From Dyadobacter fermentans (GTDB lineage Bacteria; Bacteroidota; Bacteroidia; Cytophagales; Spirosomataceae): a stretch of DNA of 64,000 bases. How positions within the stretch are numbered: the stretch's first letter is position 1; each line of letters opens with the position of its first letter. Below the pieces are notes generated by a model. The model ran no database searches. It worked only from the letters and a program-made list of their open reading frames with translations, and was not told where the DNA came from. Position numbers and translations under genes: made by a program. This document shows, in pieces, positions 42,795-51,360 of the stretch. The DNA lies in the NCBI RefSeq assembly GCF_019924045.1, contig NZ_JAHXBN010000013.1, positions 454,622 through 518,621 of the forward strand, in the 5' to 3' direction.

Positions 42795-43646
42795 ATGTTG
42801 CACCAACTGACCCATCCGCATACCAGTGCTCAATTCAGGCTCGTATATGACCAAAGCGATTTCGACCGCATCTTCTACGGCCGCGACCGGAAAGATAAGC
42901 TATTGACCATTGCCTGGAACCGGGGCGTCGCACAGAAAGCTATCATCGATAATGTGGTTTACGATTTCCCGGCTAACTCCGTGCTATCCCTGATGGTCAA
43001 TGAGACTTTTCACTTTGAGAGACCTTCGGACATTGTCGCCTGGCAATTCAACAGGGACTTTTACTGCATCGTCAACCACGACAAGGAAGTGAGCTGTGTG
43101 GGTTTTTTATTCTATGGGTCGGGGCAGCGGATGTTTATGGCTATCGACGAGAAGCATGGCAGAAAGCTGGACCTGCTGTTACAGGTTTTCAAGGATGAAT
43201 TTGAAATGCAGGACCCGATCCAGGGCGAAATGATGCTGGCGCTGCTCAAACGTTTGATCATCATTATCACCCGACTAGCCAGGGATCAGTACATTTCCGA
43301 GCAGGACCTGCCGTCAGACAAGCTGGACATCGTCCGGAAATACAATTTACTGGTGGAGAACCATTACCGGCAGCAGCACCAGGTGAAATTCTATGCCGAT
43401 CAGCTCAACAAATCGCCCAAAACGCTATCCAATCTTTTTGCATTGTACAATCACAAAAGTCCATTGCAGGTGATCCAGGAGAGGGTGACCCTCGAAGCAC
43501 GGCGGTTATTCTTTTATACTGACAAAACTGCCAAGGAGATTGCCTACGAGCTCGGCTTTGAGGACGCCAACCATTTCAGTAAGTTTTTCAAGAAGCAGAC
43601 CGGACAGTCACCAACCGATTTCAAAAAGCTCAATCCGCTTATCTGA
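42795..43646 (+). CDS. AraC family regulator (NRDFYC subgroup)
   Basis: In this 283-residue regulator the N-terminal cupin-like domain contains WQFNRDFYCIVNHDKEVSC, with two Cys. The C-terminal HTH has FYADQLNKSPKTLSNLFAL and the second part KEIAYELGFEDANHFSKFFKK. It is closely similar in form to the AraC at 59563. Both lie next to copies of the 81-bp promoter architecture, so each may activate its neighbours. The Cys pair could sense redox state. Confidence 0.88.
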   Translation: MLHQLTHPHTSAQFRLVYDQSDFDRIFYGRDRKDKLLTIAWNRGVAQKAIIDNVVYDFPANSVLSLMVNETFHFERPSDIVAWQFNRDFYCIVNHDKEVSCVGFLFYGSGQRMFMAIDEKHGRKLDLLLQVFKDEFEMQDPIQGEMMLALLKRLIIIITRLARDQYISEQDLPSDKLDIVRKYNLLVENHYRQQHQVKFYADQLNKSPKTLSNLFALYNHKSPLQVIQERVTLEARRLFFYTDKTAKEIAYELGFEDANHFSKFFKKQTGQSPTDFKKLNPLI

Positions 43647-43694
43647 AAGCCGAAATGGGCTGGGACGGCCCGTTTGAGAATGCCAAAATTGGCA

Positions 43695-43775
43695 ATCGGG
43701 AAAAGCAGACTATTCTTCGGGCAGTTTGACCATTTTTCCCCGGGCAAATTCACCGGACCTTTGGAATATCAAAAC
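43695..43775 (+). promoter_or_regulatory. AraC-type promoter architecture, copy B (before second AhpD-like gene)
   Basis: It has the same elements and spacing as copy A. The segments CGGGAAAAGC and ACCGGACCTTTG are near-identical to it. It ends 28 bases before the start codon at 43804. Confidence 0.65.
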
Positions 43776-43803
43776 TGATCACAAAATCAAACTTCCAAAG
43801 ACA

Positions 43804-44337
43804 ATGAAAACGTTCAACATTCCCACCCGCGAAACAGTATCAGCCAATAACCAGGCACTTTTTGATAACCTTACCAAAGTAGCGGGCAAAGTGCCTAACC
43901 TTTACGCTGCGCTGGCTAATTCGGATCACGCATTGGCTAATTACCTTACGTTGCAAAACGGCAAAACATCGCTTCGCGCGAAAGAACGTGAGGTGATCAA
44001 CCTGGTGGTGAGCCAGGTCAATGAATGTCTGTACTGTTTGAGCGCCCATACGGCCATTGCCAAATTGCAGGGTTTTTCCGAAGAGCAGATCATTGAAATC
44101 CGCAAAGGCCAGATTACTTTCGATGGCAAACTGGATGCATTGGCGAAACTGGTGAAAGCAATTACAGAAAATAAAGGCCATGTCGCCCCCGAGCTGCTGG
44201 ACGGATTCTATCAGGCCGGGTATAATGAGGGGAGCCTGGCCGATGTGGTCATCGGGGTAGGGGACAAAATCATCACCAATTACCTGTTCGCCCTTACCCA
44301 GGTGCCCATTGATTTTCCGGTTGCACCTCAGATTTGA
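43804..44337 (+). CDS. AhpD-like carboxymuconolactone decarboxylase-family protein (second copy)
   Basis: The 177-residue protein has the same redox motif, ECLYCLSAHTAIAKLQG, and the same ends as the copy at 41449 (CQVPIDFPVA-like tail TQVPIDFPVAPQI). The start at 43804 (MKTFNIPTRETVSANNQ) aligns with the start of the paralogue. It is transcribed alone from the AraC-type promoter. The hairpin at 44378 follows. Confidence 0.88.
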   Translation: MKTFNIPTRETVSANNQALFDNLTKVAGKVPNLYAALANSDHALANYLTLQNGKTSLRAKEREVINLVVSQVNECLYCLSAHTAIAKLQGFSEEQIIEIRKGQITFDGKLDALAKLVKAITENKGHVAPELLDGFYQAGYNEGSLADVVIGVGDKIITNYLFALTQVPIDFPVAPQI

Positions 44338-44377
44338 TGGAGCGCAGTAAGTGCACGCATAACTGATTTTCATAAAA

Positions 44378-44418
44378 CAGCATCCGCGTAAGGGCAAGTT
44401 GCCTTTGCGCGGATGCTG
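44378..44418. terminator. Long hairpin between convergent genes
   Basis: CAGCATCCGCG pairs with CGCGGATGCTG, and AAGGGCAA with TTGCCTT inside it with one bulged base. The stem is very stable but has only weak T runs, so termination in either direction is likely rather than certain. Confidence 0.65.
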
Positions 44419-44422
44419 CGCA

Positions 44423-45658
44423 TTAGTCCCGCAAGCCGGCAAAAGTTTTCCTGATATCGCTGCTTACCGCCTGTGGGTTTTCGTAATACCCGAAATGTCC
44501 GCCTTTCTGATGGGCTTCCATGTAATGCAGGTTGTACCAACCCGCTTTCGGCCCGTTTTTGAACGCTTCAATGCGCTGGGTAGTGCTGACGCCTGCCGGG
44601 TTTTCCCCACCCAGGAAAGTGATGCCGGTAGGGGCCTGCACGACGGGCAATCCGGCATGCGAAGGTTGCCATGGGTAGCGGACGCTATCGGCATAGAACC
44701 GCATGGAGGATGCCACCGTGCCTGTCATATAATAGAACATTGCATTGGTGATCATGTGCTCACGGGAGAAAACCGATTCGAGATCCTGGTTTTCAAGCTG
44801 CGCCCAGCTTCGCCAGCGTTCAAGCAGCCAGGCCAGAAGTCCGGTGGGTGAATCTTGCAGGCCGTAGGCGATCGTTTGCGGGTCAAGGATATGGACGGCA
44901 TAGTGGCTGGCAAAAACCTTCATGCGGTCAAGGCTCTGACGGCGAATTTCGGGTGACGTATTTTCTGCCACTTTGTGGCTGGCCAACACGTCCCATGGCC
45001 TGTCGTTGTTGAACTGGTCCAAAGCCATCGTATGCATTAAATGAATTCCGTACAGGCTCCGGGCATACTTATGGCCGAGCTGGGAGGTGACCAGCGCGCC
45101 CCAGTCGCCGCCGCTGGCGGCATAGCGCCCGTAGCCCAAAATTTCGGTCATCAATTTTTGCCAAAGGTCGGCCGTGCGCCAGAAATTTATGCCCGCCGGG
45201 GCAGGGTTCGAAAAGCCGTAACCCGGCAGCGAAGGCACAATTACATCGAATGCATCGTCACTGCTAAATCCATACGCAGCCGGGTCGGTAAGCTGCCCAA
45301 TCACCTTTTGCATATCCCAGAACGACCACGGCCAGCCGTGGGTGAGAATGATCGGGATCGTCTTGTTGCCAATTCCCTTTTTGTAAAGAAAATGGATCGG
45401 AACGCCGTCGATTGGTACACGGTAATGCGAATAGGCATTGATTTGCTGCTCAACCGCCCGCCAATCAAAGTCTGTCAGCCAGTAGTTGACCAGCTCTTTC
45501 AGGTACGACTGGTTTACCCCATAGCGCCAGTCGGCATTGTCACTGTCGCCCGGCCAGTTGATGGCTATCAACCGCCGGCGGAGTTCTCTTAACTCCCTTT
45601 CGGAAAATGATAGTTCGAAACTGTAACGTTCAAGGCTGCTTTCGGAAGTGGAGTGCAT
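44423..45658 (-). CDS. Epoxide hydrolase (EPHX1-like)
   Basis: The 411-residue protein has an N-terminal EHN domain (about 14-125; SERELRELRRRLIAINWP, WRAVEQQINAYSHY) followed by an alpha/beta-hydrolase domain. Motifs are ILTHGWPWSFWD (oxyanion), ASGGDWGALVTSQL (nucleophile Asp), and the catalytic His near HQKGGHFGYYENP. It hydrolyses epoxides to diols. Convergent with the second AhpD-like gene. There is no signal peptide, so it acts in the cytoplasm. Confidence 0.92.
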   Translation of the reverse strand: MHSTSESSLERYSFELSFSERELRELRRRLIAINWPGDSDNADWRYGVNQSYLKELVNYWLTDFDWRAVEQQINAYSHYRVPIDGVPIHFLYKKGIGNKTIPIILTHGWPWSFWDMQKVIGQLTDPAAYGFSSDDAFDVIVPSLPGYGFSNPAPAGINFWRTADLWQKLMTEILGYGRYAASGGDWGALVTSQLGHKYARSLYGIHLMHTMALDQFNNDRPWDVLASHKVAENTSPEIRRQSLDRMKVFASHYAVHILDPQTIAYGLQDSPTGLLAWLLERWRSWAQLENQDLESVFSREHMITNAMFYYMTGTVASSMRFYADSVRYPWQPSHAGLPVVQAPTGITFLGGENPAGVSTTQRIEAFKNGPKAGWYNLHYMEAHQKGGHFGYYENPQAVSSDIRKTFAGLRD

Positions 45659-45804
45659 ATTCCAATGAAGTAAAGTTTAAGTTTTTGGAGAATGCAAATA
45701 CATAACCCGGTATCCCAGGGCTATTACGTAATTATAACAAAAGTATCACAGCGACCTTGCATGCTGTTTTATTTCTAAACTTTGCAGGCACTACCAGAGA
45801 TCAA

Positions 45805-46206
45805 ATGGCAAACAGTTGTTATATAGAATCTTGCTCGGGGCGCCTGGTGCGCCAAATATCAGTGTTGTTATTGATATCATGCCTGCTTGTTCTGGGTAAT
45901 TGTCCACTTCGTAAAGTGGTCCATCATATCACCACAGGATCACACCAAGCGGATTACTTCGGTAAAGTGCGGCATGTGGCATCAACTGTATGCCACGGCA
46001 AAGTTGATGTTACCGGTGCAAGAGCAGCTATGGATGTGCGGGCAAGCGGCAACGATGTTAGCGAAATACCCGCTCTCTTTCCAATCACCGATTCAATATG
46101 CAGATTGCCGTTTTCTGAGAAGGGCTTTGTGTTCCTACGTAAAATTTCAACCCTGCATGCCGACGCAATTCCCATCTACCTGAGAATCCGCGTCCTTCTG
46201 ATTTGA
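45805..46206 (+). CDS. Hypothetical small exported protein
   Basis: The frame gives 133 residues from the ATG at 45805. There is one hydrophobic segment near residues 14-32 (QISVLLLISCLLVLGNCPL) and a few His and Cys residues after it. The shape recalls small Bacteroidota exported proteins of unknown role. I recognise no domain, and codon use does not strongly prove coding. Reported with caution. Confidence 0.4.
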   Translation: MANSCYIESCSGRLVRQISVLLLISCLLVLGNCPLRKVVHHITTGSHQADYFGKVRHVASTVCHGKVDVTGARAAMDVRASGNDVSEIPALFPITDSICRLPFSEKGFVFLRKISTLHADAIPIYLRIRVLLI

Positions 46207-46311
46207 TACCGTGTTTTTCTCTGATTCAATTTCAAGCGCATCCTTTTGGACGACGATGACCTATTAGGGCTTGACAATCATTTGAATAACAAAATCAATC
46301 AGAAACATATC

Positions 46312-46827
46312 ATGATCACTCAAATTTTTTCGATATCAAAAAAGCATTACGGGCAATGGGCACCATTGTTCCTTAGACTAATCATAGGCTTTGGCTTTCT
46401 GGCACATGGTTGGGCGAAATTGAGTAAAGGTTCTCCTGCGGGCTTTGAAAAACTACTGACCCAGCTCGGCGTTCCATTTCCCCATATCACTTCCTGGATT
46501 GCTTCACTGGTTGAAATTATTGGCGGAATGTTGGTGTTGATCGGATTCTCAATAAGTATTACGGCTGTTCCCCTTATCTGCACCATGCTTGTCGCGATGT
46601 TCTCTATCCACATTAACTATGGATTCAGCTCTGTAAGGACAATAGGATTAACGCCGCAAGGTCCGTTATTCGGTCCTCCCGGCTATGAGATTAACTTGTT
46701 ATACATCGCGGGTTTGATCTCCCTGATTCTAACCGGTGCCGGGGTCTATTCAATTGATTCGATGTTGGTCACCAAACGCAATGCTGCAAACGGATCGAAA
46801 ACCCAAAAATCAGCAAGTGACTCATAG
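46312..46827 (+). CDS. DoxX family membrane protein
   Basis: The 171-residue protein has four membrane helices. APLFLRLIIGFGFLAHGWAKL and the loop LGVPFPHITSWIASLVEIIGG are typical for the DoxX family, which includes quinone-linked or redox-related inner-membrane proteins. The start at 46312 is preferred, because upstream codons encode an unlikely polar leader. No close neighbour on the same strand downstream. Confidence 0.86.
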   Translation: MITQIFSISKKHYGQWAPLFLRLIIGFGFLAHGWAKLSKGSPAGFEKLLTQLGVPFPHITSWIASLVEIIGGMLVLIGFSISITAVPLICTMLVAMFSIHINYGFSSVRTIGLTPQGPLFGPPGYEINLLYIAGLISLILTGAGVYSIDSMLVTKRNAANGSKTQKSASDS

Positions 46828-47222
46828 CCTTAATAAGTAAGGTTTAACCTAAGACTAGTCTTCATAGGTCGATCCGGCATTTCCCTGTTAGTTCCCGTTA
46901 AAATGGCGTAGCCTAAACACCCTATGTCGTTTTGACGGGATTCTAACGTTGAAGATCCTTTGGATTATGCAGGTTAAACCCAACCTACAACCATTTCACA
47001 TTGCGGGCGGCTTAAGCTGACAACAAACAGAGACAGGCATGTGGACAACTATCGTATAATCCTGTCTTTTCTATAACTATATTGGCTGCTTGTGCATGCA
47101 CCACTTTGGTACCGGTAGAAAACTGAAAAGTTGATATTTGAACGGTCTGGAATGAAGTAAACAGAATTCGCATACACACCAAAATGTACTTCGAACACCA
47201 TTTTGCGATAGCAAGATATCAT
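46828..47222. other. Intergenic stretch without a recognisable gene
   Basis: No frame with coding character is visible. AGACAGG (47031-47037) and CCTGTCT (47061-47067), followed by TTT, could form a weak plus-strand terminator for doxX-like transcription, but the 23-base loop is long. Confidence 0.5.
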
Positions 47223-47648
47223 TTACGGAGCTTTCAATTGAATCGCAGTCAAATCGATGTAATATCCATAGGCTCCGTGCATGTCTGGTGAGGTTAAAGC
47301 ACCGTAACATTCCTTACGCTTATATGACACGATGACCCTTATTCCGGGTTTCCTAAAATCAGCAGATACTGATAGTGAATCTTGGCGAGGAACCAGCAAA
47401 TTCTCGCCAATACTAAATGACGCTCCGCCAAAATCCTTTGGTGAAGTACTTAATATGTACTGATCTGGACCTTGGTTACCACCGGGAGGTTGGTTGCCGA
47501 CACGGTGAACCACAACTGCTTCTATGTTTTTTATTTCTTTCTTACCCGCTTTACTTTGACAGTCGCATGGGGCTGTCTGTTTATCGGGGACTTTGCATTG
47601 AAGATTTAGAAGACAGACAATCGCAATCCATGTCAATCGGGCTATCAT
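47223..47648 (-). CDS. Putative lipoprotein, hypothetical
   Basis: The 141-residue protein from the ATG at 47648 has a signal peptide with a lipobox-like CLLNLQC and a following CDC. The remainder is beta-rich and has no motif I recognise (GGNQGPDQYILSTSPKDFG). It follows another lipoprotein-like gene on the same strand by 56 bases, so the two may be cotranscribed. Unknown function. Confidence 0.58.
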   Translation of the reverse strand: MIARLTWIAIVCLLNLQCKVPDKQTAPCDCQSKAGKKEIKNIEAVVVHRVGNQPPGGNQGPDQYILSTSPKDFGGASFSIGENLLVPRQDSLSVSADFRKPGIRVIVSYKRKECYGALTSPDMHGAYGYYIDLTAIQLKAP

Positions 47649-47704
47649 ACGTGCGATCTGGTTGAAATGTGTTATGCAAAGGGAATGATTGACGCTCATT
47701 AAAG

Positions 47705-48082
47705 CTAGTTCTTGCCACTGACCTTAGTTATATGGCATTGATCAGCTTTGAACACATAGTTTTCCTTGACGACAACTTCATTGCCGCGTTTGCCAATAAA
47801 CCGAAAATTATCTTGTTGGTTTTCCAGCTTGGGCTGGTAGTTGTCATCCAAGACGACGTAGTATCCCTGGTGAAAATCGCCATTTCCTTTGATGCGAATC
47901 GTATCTGAATTTGACAACCGAATTGTAAACGATTCTGTCAGGGAAGCTCCCGGCACGTAAAGCGTTGTAGAGCGAAATTCTTCCGTACAATTCACACCGC
48001 GCTGGGGCTGATCGTCGTTGCAGCCACATAGTGATATTGCTAAGAATGATATGAGACGTATAATGGAAGTTGGCGTGCCCAT
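47705..48082 (-). CDS. Putative lipoprotein, hypothetical
   Basis: The 125-residue protein has a signal peptide and lipobox (LAISLCGC). The mature part is short and beta-rich and contains two further Cys (VNCTEEF, ADQCHITKV) that might form a disulfide. Family not recognised. First gene of a possible pair with the next one. Confidence 0.58.
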   Translation of the reverse strand: MGTPTSIIRLISFLAISLCGCNDDQPQRGVNCTEEFRSTTLYVPGASLTESFTIRLSNSDTIRIKGNGDFHQGYYVVLDDNYQPKLENQQDNFRFIGKRGNEVVVKENYVFKADQCHITKVSGKN

Positions 48083-48205
48083 GATGCTGTTAGTGCGGTA
48101 ATATGTCTTAGACAGGGTTGGGTGCCCAAGCGTTGCAATTGCGGAATACCTTCGAGCATCTGATCATGAAATAGATTTTGTCTATGTCATTGATGAGTCA
48201 AATCA

Positions 48206-48224
48206 TTCGGTGGTTTTTCTGTAC
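48206..48224 (+). repeat. Dispersed repeat type A, copy 1 (partial)
   Basis: TTCGGTGGTTTTTCTGTAC matches the core of the repeat seen at 51327, 57986 and 59336, all in the same orientation. Confidence 0.5.
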
Positions 48225-48300
48225 CGCAATCGTCTCGGAAGAGCATTTATGGGTTAGGGCGCCTAGTTATGTTAAGATATCGCTCGAAATCCTCTATAAC

Positions 48301-49356
48301 TCACTTAAGAAATGCCTCCCTTTGTCGTTTAGCGAAATTGACCATCAGGATCAATACCGGCACTTCGATCAGCGGCCCGATCACCGCCGCAAATGCAGCT
48401 CCGGAATCAATGCCGAACACGGCAATAGCAACCGCAATGCCCAATTCAAAATTATTTCCGGCGGCCGTGAATGCCAGTGAGGTGGATTTTGAATAATCCG
48501 CGCCTGCCCGTTTCGAGAGATAAAAGGCAGAAAAGAACATGATCACAAAATAGATCGATAGGGGAATGGCGATGCGCAGAACGTCCAGCGGGATGCTTAC
48601 AATCAGATTTCCTTTTAGGCTGAACATTACTACTATTGTAAACAGCAATGCGATCAGGGTAATGGGGCTGACGGCCGGTAAAAATTTCTTCTCATACCAG
48701 TCTTTACTAAACAACCTGGTCAGCACTTCCCGCGAAATAATCCCGGCCAGGAATGGGATGCCAAGATATATAAAGACACTCTGCGCTACTTCTCCAATGG
48801 TAATATTTACCTGGAACCCTTTTAGCCCAAACAATGGCGGTAGCAGCGTCACGAAGACATAGGCATATACTGAATAAAACAACACCTGAAATATGCTGTT
48901 GAATGCAACCAGCCCGGCCGCATACACGCGGTCGCCGCCCGCAAGGTCATTCCACACGATCACCATTGCAATGCAACGTGCGATACCGATCATGATCAAT
49001 CCCGTCATGTATTCCGGCTTATCTGGTACGAATGTTACCGCCAGGCCGAACATCAGCAGCGGCCCCACAATCCAGTTTTGCAACAGTGACAGGCCAAGAA
49101 TACGGGTATTTCGGAATATTTGTGAAAGCTCCGAATAACGCACTTTGGCAAGTGGCGGGTACATCATCAAAATCAGCCCGATGGCCAGCGGCACATTCGT
49201 CGAGCCTGAATTATACTGATTGATAAAATTGGGTGTGCCTGGGAAAAAATATCCAATGGACACACCCAAAAGCATGGCAAGAAATATCCAGACTGTCAAA
49301 TAACGGTCGAGAAATGAAAGCCGCTTTTCCTTCATAGGCTGTTTGTGATTAATCAT
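48301..49356 (-). CDS. ACR3-type arsenite efflux permease
   Basis: The 351-residue protein has ten predicted membrane helices. The ACR3 signature [20 protein letters not shown] contains the Cys needed for arsenite export. [17 protein letters not shown] and a C-terminal [10 protein letters not shown] match as well. It pumps As(III) out of the cell by the proton gradient. The start at 49356 overlaps the GNAT gene end by 8 bases, while the ATG at 49335 is the other option. Last gene of the ars operon. Confidence 0.93.
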   Translation of the reverse strand: MINHKQPMKEKRLSFLDRYLTVWIFLAMLLGVSIGYFFPGTPNFINQYNSGSTNVPLAIGLILMMYPPLAKVRYSELSQIFRNTRILGLSLLQNWIVGPLLMFGLAVTFVPDKPEYMTGLIMIGIARCIAMVIVWNDLAGGDRVYAAGLVAFNSIFQVLFYSVYAYVFVTLLPPLFGLKGFQVNITIGEVAQSVFIYLGIPFLAGIISREVLTRLFSKDWYEKKFLPAVSPITLIALLFTIVVMFSLKGNLIVSIPLDVLRIAIPLSIYFVIMFFSAFYLSKRAGADYSKSTSLAFTAAGNNFELGIAVAIAVFGIDSGAAFAAVIGPLIEVPVLILMVNFAKRQREAFLK

Positions 49357-49846
49357 TACCAACTACCGAGCTGCGACGTTCCAGCAGTATTACATCGCGC
49401 CAGATCCCATTACGTTTTCCAAGCTTTTCACGGTAGCCGACTTTCCGGAAACCATGCCGCTCGTGAAGTGCAATACTCGCTTGGTTTTCCGGGAATATCT
49501 GCGCTTGCAACGTCCAGAAACCGAGTTTTTCGCTTAACGGTACCAGGTCTGATAAAAGCGTCCGACCTACACCGCGCCCGTGAAATTCTGGATGGATATA
49601 TATGCTTGTTTCAGCCACGCCGCCATATACACACCGGCTGGAAACAGTAGATAGGAATGCCCACCCAATAACTTGGCCGTTTTCTTCTGCCACAAGTTGC
49701 GGCTGGGCAAGAAACTTTGCTTTCAGCGCATCAACTTCTGGTGCCCCGGTTTCGTATGTCGCATCACCAGTATCAATGCCCAGCTGGTAAATCTGCTTTA
49801 CCTGTGGCCAGTCCGATGCAATAAGGGGGCGAATGGTGAAAGCCAT
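49349..49846 (-). CDS. GNAT acetyltransferase, ArsN1-like
   Basis: The 165-residue GNAT enzyme has acetyl-CoA loop [18 protein letters not shown] and ending [17 protein letters not shown], then W, then a [13 protein letters not shown] tail. This is the pattern of phosphinothricin/arsinothricin N-acetyltransferases (PAT/ArsN1), often found in ars operons. It may detoxify an organoarsenical. It overlaps arsC by 1 base. The substrate is inferred from context. Confidence 0.85.
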   Translation of the reverse strand: MAFTIRPLIASDWPQVKQIYQLGIDTGDATYETGAPEVDALKAKFLAQPQLVAEENGQVIGWAFLSTVSSRCVYGGVAETSIYIHPEFHGRGVGRTLLSDLVPLSEKLGFWTLQAQIFPENQASIALHERHGFRKVGYREKLGKRNGIWRDVILLERRSSVVGND

Positions 49847-50259
49847 TAGGCAGATAGTTTTTGATGAATAAATTCACGGCTGTAATCCTTGATTTCATCC
49901 CGAACTCGACGGAACGAGGTTACCAAATCTTCACCTGGCGTATGACCTGGATCGGAAAAGCTATGATGGATCAGTTCCCCAGCAGACGGAAAGTAAGGGC
50001 ACTGCTCACGCGCATTGTCGCAAACGGTGATCACATAGTCAAAAGCGATGCCCGTGTATTCATCGGCATGATTTGACGTGTGATGTGAGATATCAAGACC
50101 ATCTTCGGCCATTACCTGAATAGCAACCGGGTTTACACCTTTCGGATCGACACCGGCGCTGTATACTTCTGCGCGGTCGCCTGCAAAATGCTGTAAATAC
50201 CCTTGCGCCAATTGGCTGCGAGCTGAATTGCCCGTGCATAATACTAAAATTCGTTTCAT
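49846..50259 (-). CDS. arsC: Arsenate reductase ArsC (thioredoxin-coupled type)
   Basis: In this 137-residue low-molecular-weight phosphatase-like protein the P-loop VLCTGNSARSQLA holds the catalytic Cys8. The two resolving Cys lie in VCDNAREQCPYF (near 80 and 88), as in Staphylococcus ArsC. It reduces arsenate to arsenite. The start at 50259 is chosen because it begins directly at the phosphatase fold. Confidence 0.93.
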   Translation of the reverse strand: MKRILVLCTGNSARSQLAQGYLQHFAGDRAEVYSAGVDPKGVNPVAIQVMAEDGLDISHHTSNHADEYTGIAFDYVITVCDNAREQCPYFPSAGELIHHSFSDPGHTPGEDLVTSFRRVRDEIKDYSREFIHQKLSA

Positions 50260-50278
50260 GGGAATAATTGATTGATAA

Positions 50279-50839
50279 TTAGCAACAGCCGGAACCTGGT
50301 TTGCATGCAGCGCCATCAGCACCGGCAACTTCCAATTCTTCTTTTTCAGGAGCCGGAGCACAGCAGGACGCGGCAGCAGGACCTGTCCCGCATGATTGAT
50401 CGCGTGTTAGTGCTTTGCACTGCGTGAAATCCGGAACTAGATTAACAATGAAACTATCACCTTCGGATAAAAGCTCTCCTGGGTACATTTGGCGCGTATC
50501 GAATTTTGAATTGCCAAACTCAATCTTCACAACCGCATTCGGGTTAAGCGGTAACGATTTTTCGACCAGGTTCACAATTTTAAGAGCTTTGCTGACCAGC
50601 ATCGAACGCTCGGTTTCACTTACCGGCGGCTCCCACAGCTGCACAATTACCTCCGTCCAGCTATTCATTACGCCACCACAATCTACCGAAACTATCGGTG
50701 CCTGTTTAATCTCGGTGATGTGAAATGATCGGTCAACAAACTTGCCTGCTTCGTATTGGAAGTGCAGGTGCAGATCCGGATTTTGTTCAAGCGTGCTTTT
50801 AAAAGCCTGCCAGGTCATTGGATTTAATTTATTCATCAT
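50279..50839 (-). CDS. DUF6428 protein with Cys-rich tail
   Basis: In this 186-residue protein the DUF6428 core spans about residues 1-135 (VSVDCGGVMNSWTEVIVQLW, KIEFGNSKFDTRQMYPGELL). The C-terminal tail adds CKALTRDQSCGTG, SCCAPAPEK and CKPGSGCC, seven or more Cys in about 45 residues. Such a tail could bind arsenite or act as an As donor to the pump. It lies between arsR and arsC with its own operator-like site. Function unproven. Confidence 0.8.
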   Translation of the reverse strand: MMNKLNPMTWQAFKSTLEQNPDLHLHFQYEAGKFVDRSFHITEIKQAPIVSVDCGGVMNSWTEVIVQLWEPPVSETERSMLVSKALKIVNLVEKSLPLNPNAVVKIEFGNSKFDTRQMYPGELLSEGDSFIVNLVPDFTQCKALTRDQSCGTGPAAASCCAPAPEKEELEVAGADGAACKPGSGCC

Positions 50840-50854
50840 AGCCTGTATTGTTAT

Positions 50855-50870
50855 AATGTAATATTACGAT
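50855..50870 (-). promoter_or_regulatory. ArsR operator candidate, copy 2
   Basis: Read on plus, AATGTAATATTACGAT; compare ATCGCAATATTACGAT at 51251. The TAATATTACGAT half is identical. It sits in the 54-base gap between arsR and the DUF6428 gene. Confidence 0.5.
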
Positions 50871-50893
50871 TGATTTGATCAAAAAACACCCGC

Positions 50894-51223
50894 TTAGTTA
50901 CAGCAGGTCACTCCCTTAAAAGATTCCAGGATAGAGCCGAATGCTTGCCGCGCTTCTTCCCACACCGGGGGATTGATGCAGTAGCAGACACGGGGCGGAT
51001 TGATCTCTCCCTGAATAAGGCCGATCCGTTTCAACTCCTTCAAATGCTGGGAAACCGTCGCCTGGGCAAGTTCGAGTTCATCGACCAGGTCGCCGCAAAC
51101 GCAGGCTTTACGTGCAATCAGCAGCTGCAAAATTGCGACCCTTGCCGGGTGCGCAAATGCTTTTGCCAAATCCGCAATGCGGTTCTGTTGCTCTGTGAAT
51201 ATCTCTGTTTTCGTAACTCCCAT
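50894..51223 (-). CDS. arsR: ArsR-family arsenic-responsive repressor
   Basis: The 109-residue winged-helix repressor has [28 protein letters not shown] (split here as [10 protein letters not shown] and [14 protein letters not shown]) with the CxC inducer-binding pair. The recognition helix reads [21 protein letters not shown]-terminal GVTCCN may add ligands. It is expected to leave DNA when As(III) binds. First gene of the operon. The start at 51223 is used, as the residues upstream are not conserved. Confidence 0.92.
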   Translation of the reverse strand: MGVTKTEIFTEQQNRIADLAKAFAHPARVAILQLLIARKACVCGDLVDELELAQATVSQHLKELKRIGLIQGEINPPRVCYCINPPVWEEARQAFGSILESFKGVTCCN

Positions 51224-51227
51224 AATG

Positions 51228-51266
51228 CAAACATAATCGAAAAACATTATATCGCAATATTACGAT
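51228..51266 (-). promoter_or_regulatory. ars operon promoter and overlapping ArsR operator (copy 1)
   Basis: On the minus strand, ATTG (51255-51258), a 19-base spacer and TATGTTTG (51228-51235) form the promoter. ATCGCAATATTACGAT (51251-51266, plus strand) is a palindrome with one mismatch and covers the -33 box, so ArsR would block RNA polymerase. Confidence 0.75.
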
Positions 51267-51326
51267 TAAAAAATCACCAGATTAATTGATGTATAACCTG
51301 AGGTTATAGCCAGCAAACCCAAATTT

Positions 51327-51352
51327 ATCCGGTGGTTTTTCTGTACTCTGCC
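51327..51352 (+). repeat. Dispersed repeat type A, copy 2
   Basis: ATCCGGTGGTTTTTCTGTAC followed by TCTGCC. It lies between the AraC gene end (51361) and the ars promoter. Confidence 0.6.
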
Positions 51353-51360
51353 GGTGTTGA

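Noticed and set aside
45723..45732. ATTACGTAAT palindrome upstream of the epoxide hydrolase gene
   Set aside because: Ten symmetric bases in A/T-rich DNA occur often by chance, and no second copy was seen.
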